This document shows positions 37,044 to 39,984 of a DNA stretch of 39,984 bases, piece by piece; the stretch's first letter is position 1; every line of letters begins with the position of its first letter. The position numbers and the translations under genes were made by a program. The notes under the pieces were generated by a model. It saw nothing but the letters and a program-made list of their open reading frames with translations, was not told the origin of the DNA and ran no database searches. Source of the DNA: Hydrogenophaga sp. (GTDB taxonomy: Bacteria; Pseudomonadota; Gammaproteobacteria; Burkholderiales; Burkholderiaceae_C); contig JALORL010000020.1 in assembly GCA_025458915.1 (NCBI GenBank), forward strand, positions 1 through 39,984. Direction: 5' to 3'.

Positions 37044-38813
37044 GTGAACCGCGTGGCATCCGTACCCGCCCAGTCTTCCCCAAGCGATCCCCCAAGCCAC
37101 CAGCCAGTGTCGCCGCTGGTCTGGGGGATGCGTTTTGCGCTGGCTTTCGGCTTGCTCAACACGCTGCTGACGTTCGAGAACCGTTGGCCCGGGTTTGGAG
37201 TGCTGTACATGCCGCGCCTGTCTTTCGAGCTGTGCCTGGGGGTGGCGGCGCTCCTGGGCTGGGTCGCATGGCGGGGGCGACCCCCGGGCACGCGCGCGCT
37301 GTCCTGGCTGGCTGTCGGGTTTGTGTGGCTGGTTCTGGTGCGCTATGCCGATGTCACCATCCCGGCGGTGCTGGGACGGCCGGTGAACATTTACTGGGAC
37401 GGTCAACATGCGGCCGAACTGATGCGCGTTGCGGCCCGCTCGCTGTCGTTGGTGCAGTTGGGGGCGGTGGTGTCTGGGTGTATCGCCGGTCTGGTCGTGC
37501 TGTGGGCTGTTGTGCGCTGGGCGTTGGGAACCCTGTCGCAGGCACTTCTGTGGTCGGCGCCACGCCCCTGGTTGCTGGGTGCCGTGGCAGCCTTGACGGT
37601 GAGTTTTGCGGCCTACGTACCCGACCAGCGCGATACCCGCTGGTTTTTTTCCCTGCCCCTGATGCCCACGCTGGTGGATCAGGGCGTGTTGCTGGCGCGG
37701 GTGGCATGGGCCCACAGCGATGCGGCAGTGCTCGGCCCCAGTCCGACGTTTGGTGGCTCCCTGGCCGGGCTGGCCGGGCCACAGGGCTCACGCGACGTGT
37801 TGCTGGTGTTTGCCGAGTCCTACGGCGCCGTGGCTTTCGACCGACCCGACATGGCGGAAGCCCTGGTCGATGCCCGTTCGCAGCTGGCCCAGACCATCGC
37901 GTTCGGCGGCCGGCAGGTGGTGTCGGCCCGCGTTGTGGCACCGACCTTCGGTGGTTCGTCGTGGCTGTCGCATGCAACGCTGCTGTCGGGCGTGAACACC
38001 GCCGACCCCAGCCACCACCAATTGCTGCTGGCCAGCGATCGGCCCACCCTCGTTGGTCATTTCGCGCAGCAGGGTTACCGCACCGTGGGCTGGATGCCGG
38101 GCATCAAGCGCCCCTGGCCCGAGGGGCGCTTCTATGGTTTTGACCGGTTTGTCGATGACGCCGGCATGGGCTACCAGGGTCCCGATTTCGGCTACTGGCG
38201 CATACCGGACCAGGCCGCCATGGCCCTGCTCCATGCGCAGGAACTGGCCGTCCAGGATGCCGAGTCCGACCGGGCTCCCCGATTGGTCGTGTTCCCCACC
38301 ACCACCACGCATGCCCCCTTCCACCCGGTGGCCCCGCTCGAGTCCGACTGGTCAGGGCTGATGGATGGCTCTGTTCCCGCCCCCGCCCAGGCGCAGGCTG
38401 CGCTGGCCCAATCGCTGGAACTGCAGAACCCGGTGCGCAACTATCTGAGCAGCATGCAGTACCAGTACGGCTGGTGGAATGCCTACCTGCGTGACCTGGC
38501 GCCCCGGCCGCTGGTGGTGGTGATCGTGGGCGACCACCAGCCACCTGGTCTGGTGGCAGGCAATGGTGCCAGCTGGGACGTGCCGGTGCACATCATTGCG
38601 GACGACCCCGCCCTGATCCGGCGCCTGCTGGCCCAGGGTTTTACCCCAGGCCTGGGCTTGCCCGCAACGCCGCTGGGCCCGATGGAGCAGCTCACCCGCC
38701 AGTTGCTGCTGGCCTTCGAGCACGATCCACGTGACGGAACGCTGCCCGACCCAAGCCTGGCCGATTCCACCGAACCGGTCGACGGCAGCGAAGCCTCAAC
38801 CCCCGATACCTGA
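37044..38813 (+). CDS. Membrane sulfatase/alkaline-phosphatase superfamily (LtaS-like) protein
   Basis: N-terminal TM helices, then DVLLVFAESYGAVAF, APTFGGSSWLSHATLLSG, GYRTVGWMPG, TTTTHAPF, VVIVGDHQPP. GTG start inferred. Confidence 0.85.
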   Translation: MNRVASVPAQSSPSDPPSHQPVSPLVWGMRFALAFGLLNTLLTFENRWPGFGVLYMPRLSFELCLGVAALLGWVAWRGRPPGTRALSWLAVGFVWLVLVRYADVTIPAVLGRPVNIYWDGQHAAELMRVAARSLSLVQLGAVVSGCIAGLVVLWAVVRWALGTLSQALLWSAPRPWLLGAVAALTVSFAAYVPDQRDTRWFFSLPLMPTLVDQGVLLARVAWAHSDAAVLGPSPTFGGSLAGLAGPQGSRDVLLVFAESYGAVAFDRPDMAEALVDARSQLAQTIAFGGRQVVSARVVAPTFGGSSWLSHATLLSGVNTADPSHHQLLLASDRPTLVGHFAQQGYRTVGWMPGIKRPWPEGRFYGFDRFVDDAGMGYQGPDFGYWRIPDQAAMALLHAQELAVQDAESDRAPRLVVFPTTTTHAPFHPVAPLESDWSGLMDGSVPAPAQAQAALAQSLELQNPVRNYLSSMQYQYGWWNAYLRDLAPRPLVVVIVGDHQPPGLVAGNGASWDVPVHIIADDPALIRRLLAQGFTPGLGLPATPLGPMEQLTRQLLLAFEHDPRDGTLPDPSLADSTEPVDGSEASTPDT

Positions 38814-39641
38814 GCCCACGGTCCGCCCGCCTGCGTGGGACCCGGGCAGCCAGGCGTGCACGTCGCCGGACGGCGCATCGGGCGGCAGTTGCATGAGCCA
38901 TTCCCGCATGGCGTCGGCCGTCATGCCTTGCGGTGTCAGCAAGGTCAGTTGCTCTCCGAGGGACACCGCATAGCGGTACCGCGCTGGCCCGGCAAGGGTC
39001 TCCAGCCGGTCGATGCAACCCAGCGCCAGGTCGCGCACTGTCGGCAGGAACTCGAAGGACAGCGCGGGCAGCGGCTGGCTCAGCCCCATCAGAACCTCCA
39101 GCTCGAAGCCTTCCACGTCGATCTTGGCAAAGTCGGGCAGGCCATGGGTGGCGATCAGCGCATCCAGCGTGGTCACCGGAACCACCGGCCCTTCTTCCCA
39201 GCGCACCTTGCTGAACGATGCGCTGGCACCGGCCCGCTTCACAAAGTCACGCGAGAGCGTGGCCACGGTGGGCGTCGCGGGGCTGGCCATCAGGCGCGCC
39301 TCGCCGGGCGCCCGGCCGACGGCCTCGGCCCGCAGCGCCACATTGCCATCTGCACCGTGCTGTTGCTGCAGCCAGACCATGAGGTCGGGCTGCGGCTCCA
39401 GCGCCACCACGCGCGCACCCAGTCGGCGAAAAGTCTGCACCCGGTTGCCGGTGTGCGCACCAATGTCGAACGCCAGTCCACCCGCTGGCACAAACCGCGC
39501 GTAGAAGCGCCGCAGCTGGAGGGCCCGCCAGGGAATGCCGTGGTAGACCACCAGCGATCGCAGGAACCCCCAGCGGCGGTTGACCAAGGCACGCCAGACG
39601 GTGGACGTTGTCATGGCAGCTGGAACGGTGGACGTTGTCAT
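38796..39641 (-). CDS. FkbM family methyltransferase
   Basis: GLAFDIGAHTGNRVQTFRRLGARVVALEPQPDLMVWLQQ...LDALIATHGLPDFAKIDVEGFELEVLMGLSQPL. Two tandem candidate starts (39641 and 39614). Confidence 0.9.
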   Translation of the reverse strand: MTTSTVPAAMTTSTVWRALVNRRWGFLRSLVVYHGIPWRALQLRRFYARFVPAGGLAFDIGAHTGNRVQTFRRLGARVVALEPQPDLMVWLQQQHGADGNVALRAEAVGRAPGEARLMASPATPTVATLSRDFVKRAGASASFSKVRWEEGPVVPVTTLDALIATHGLPDFAKIDVEGFELEVLMGLSQPLPALSFEFLPTVRDLALGCIDRLETLAGPARYRYAVSLGEQLTLLTPQGMTADAMREWLMQLPPDAPSGDVHAWLPGSHAGGRTVGSGIGG

Positions 39642-39651
39642 GGCAGCTGGA
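39598..39651 (+). repeat. Perfect 27-bp tandem duplication
   Basis: acggtggacgttgtcatggcagctgga at 39598-39624 and again at 39625-39651. Confidence 0.97.
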
Positions 39652-39652
39652 T

Positions 39653-39984
39653 TCACTCCCACTCGATGGTGGCGGGCGGCTTGCTGCTCACGTCGTAGGT
39701 CACGCGGTTGATGCCGCGCACCTCGTTGATGATGCGGCTGCTGACTTTTTTGAGCAGCGCGTACGGCAGTTCGGCCCAGTCGGCGGTCATGAAGTCGCTG
39801 GTCTGCACCGCGCGCAGGGCCACCACGTAGTCGTAGGTGCGGCCGTCGCCCATCACGCCCACGCTCTTCACCGGCAGGAACACGGTGAACGCCTGGCTGG
39901 TCAGGTCGTACCAGCTCTTGCCGCTGTTGTGGTCGATGGTGGAGCGCAGTTCCTCGATGAAGATGGCGTCGGCCCGGCGCAGCA
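39653..39984 (-). CDS. guaA: GMP synthase, C-terminal part (5' end beyond window)
   Basis: ...[75 protein letters not shown]. Confidence 0.96.
   Translation of the reverse strand, partial: LRRADAIFIEELRSTIDHNSGKSWYDLTSQAFTVFLPVKSVGVMGDGRTYDYVVALRAVQTSDFMTADWAELPYALLKKVSSRIINEVRGINRVTYDVSSKPPATIEWE

Noticed and set aside
1-39984. CRISPR array, rRNA or prophage structural genes
   Set aside because: No regularly spaced repeats, rRNA-like sequence or phage structural proteins seen in the window.

Overview
High-GC, gene-dense bacterial chromosomal segment. Protein style and gene order (mltG-tmk-holB-pilZ-tatD, fused TadA, tct genes) suggest a beta-proteobacterium, probably Burkholderiales/Comamonadaceae; this is inference. 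I support about 38 coding features, two terminators, one IS3-family element and one larger insertion unit. Most of the window is housekeeping or transport. Main points: (1) A 4755-bp insertion unit (15025-19779) has 22-bp terminal inverted repeats (20/22 identical), extra sub-terminal copies of the same motif, and a perfect 9-bp flanking direct repeat (CGCCTGCCG). It carries an outer-membrane beta-barrel gene, a two-component system and an IS3-family transposase that probably does not match these ends. (2) The response regulator inside that unit has a frameshifting internal deletion that removes the phospho-acceptor region, while its histidine kinase is intact. (3) At 31-39 kb a compact cluster encodes a divergent PTPS/QueD-like protein lacking canonical Zn and catalytic residues, an MDR dehydrogenase, a GT4 glycosyltransferase and a SAM methyltransferase, beside a RibD-C reductase, a CDP-alcohol phosphatidyltransferase, a YceI protein and a membrane sulfatase/LtaS-like protein. 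It is a candidate undescribed pathway. (4) A TadA tRNA deaminase is fused to a DhlA-like haloalkane dehalogenase. (5) An HSL-family esterase has an in-frame loss of its nucleophile elbow. (6) A 27-bp perfect tandem duplication duplicates the start codon of a FkbM methyltransferase gene. No tRNA, rRNA or CRISPR array was recognised.
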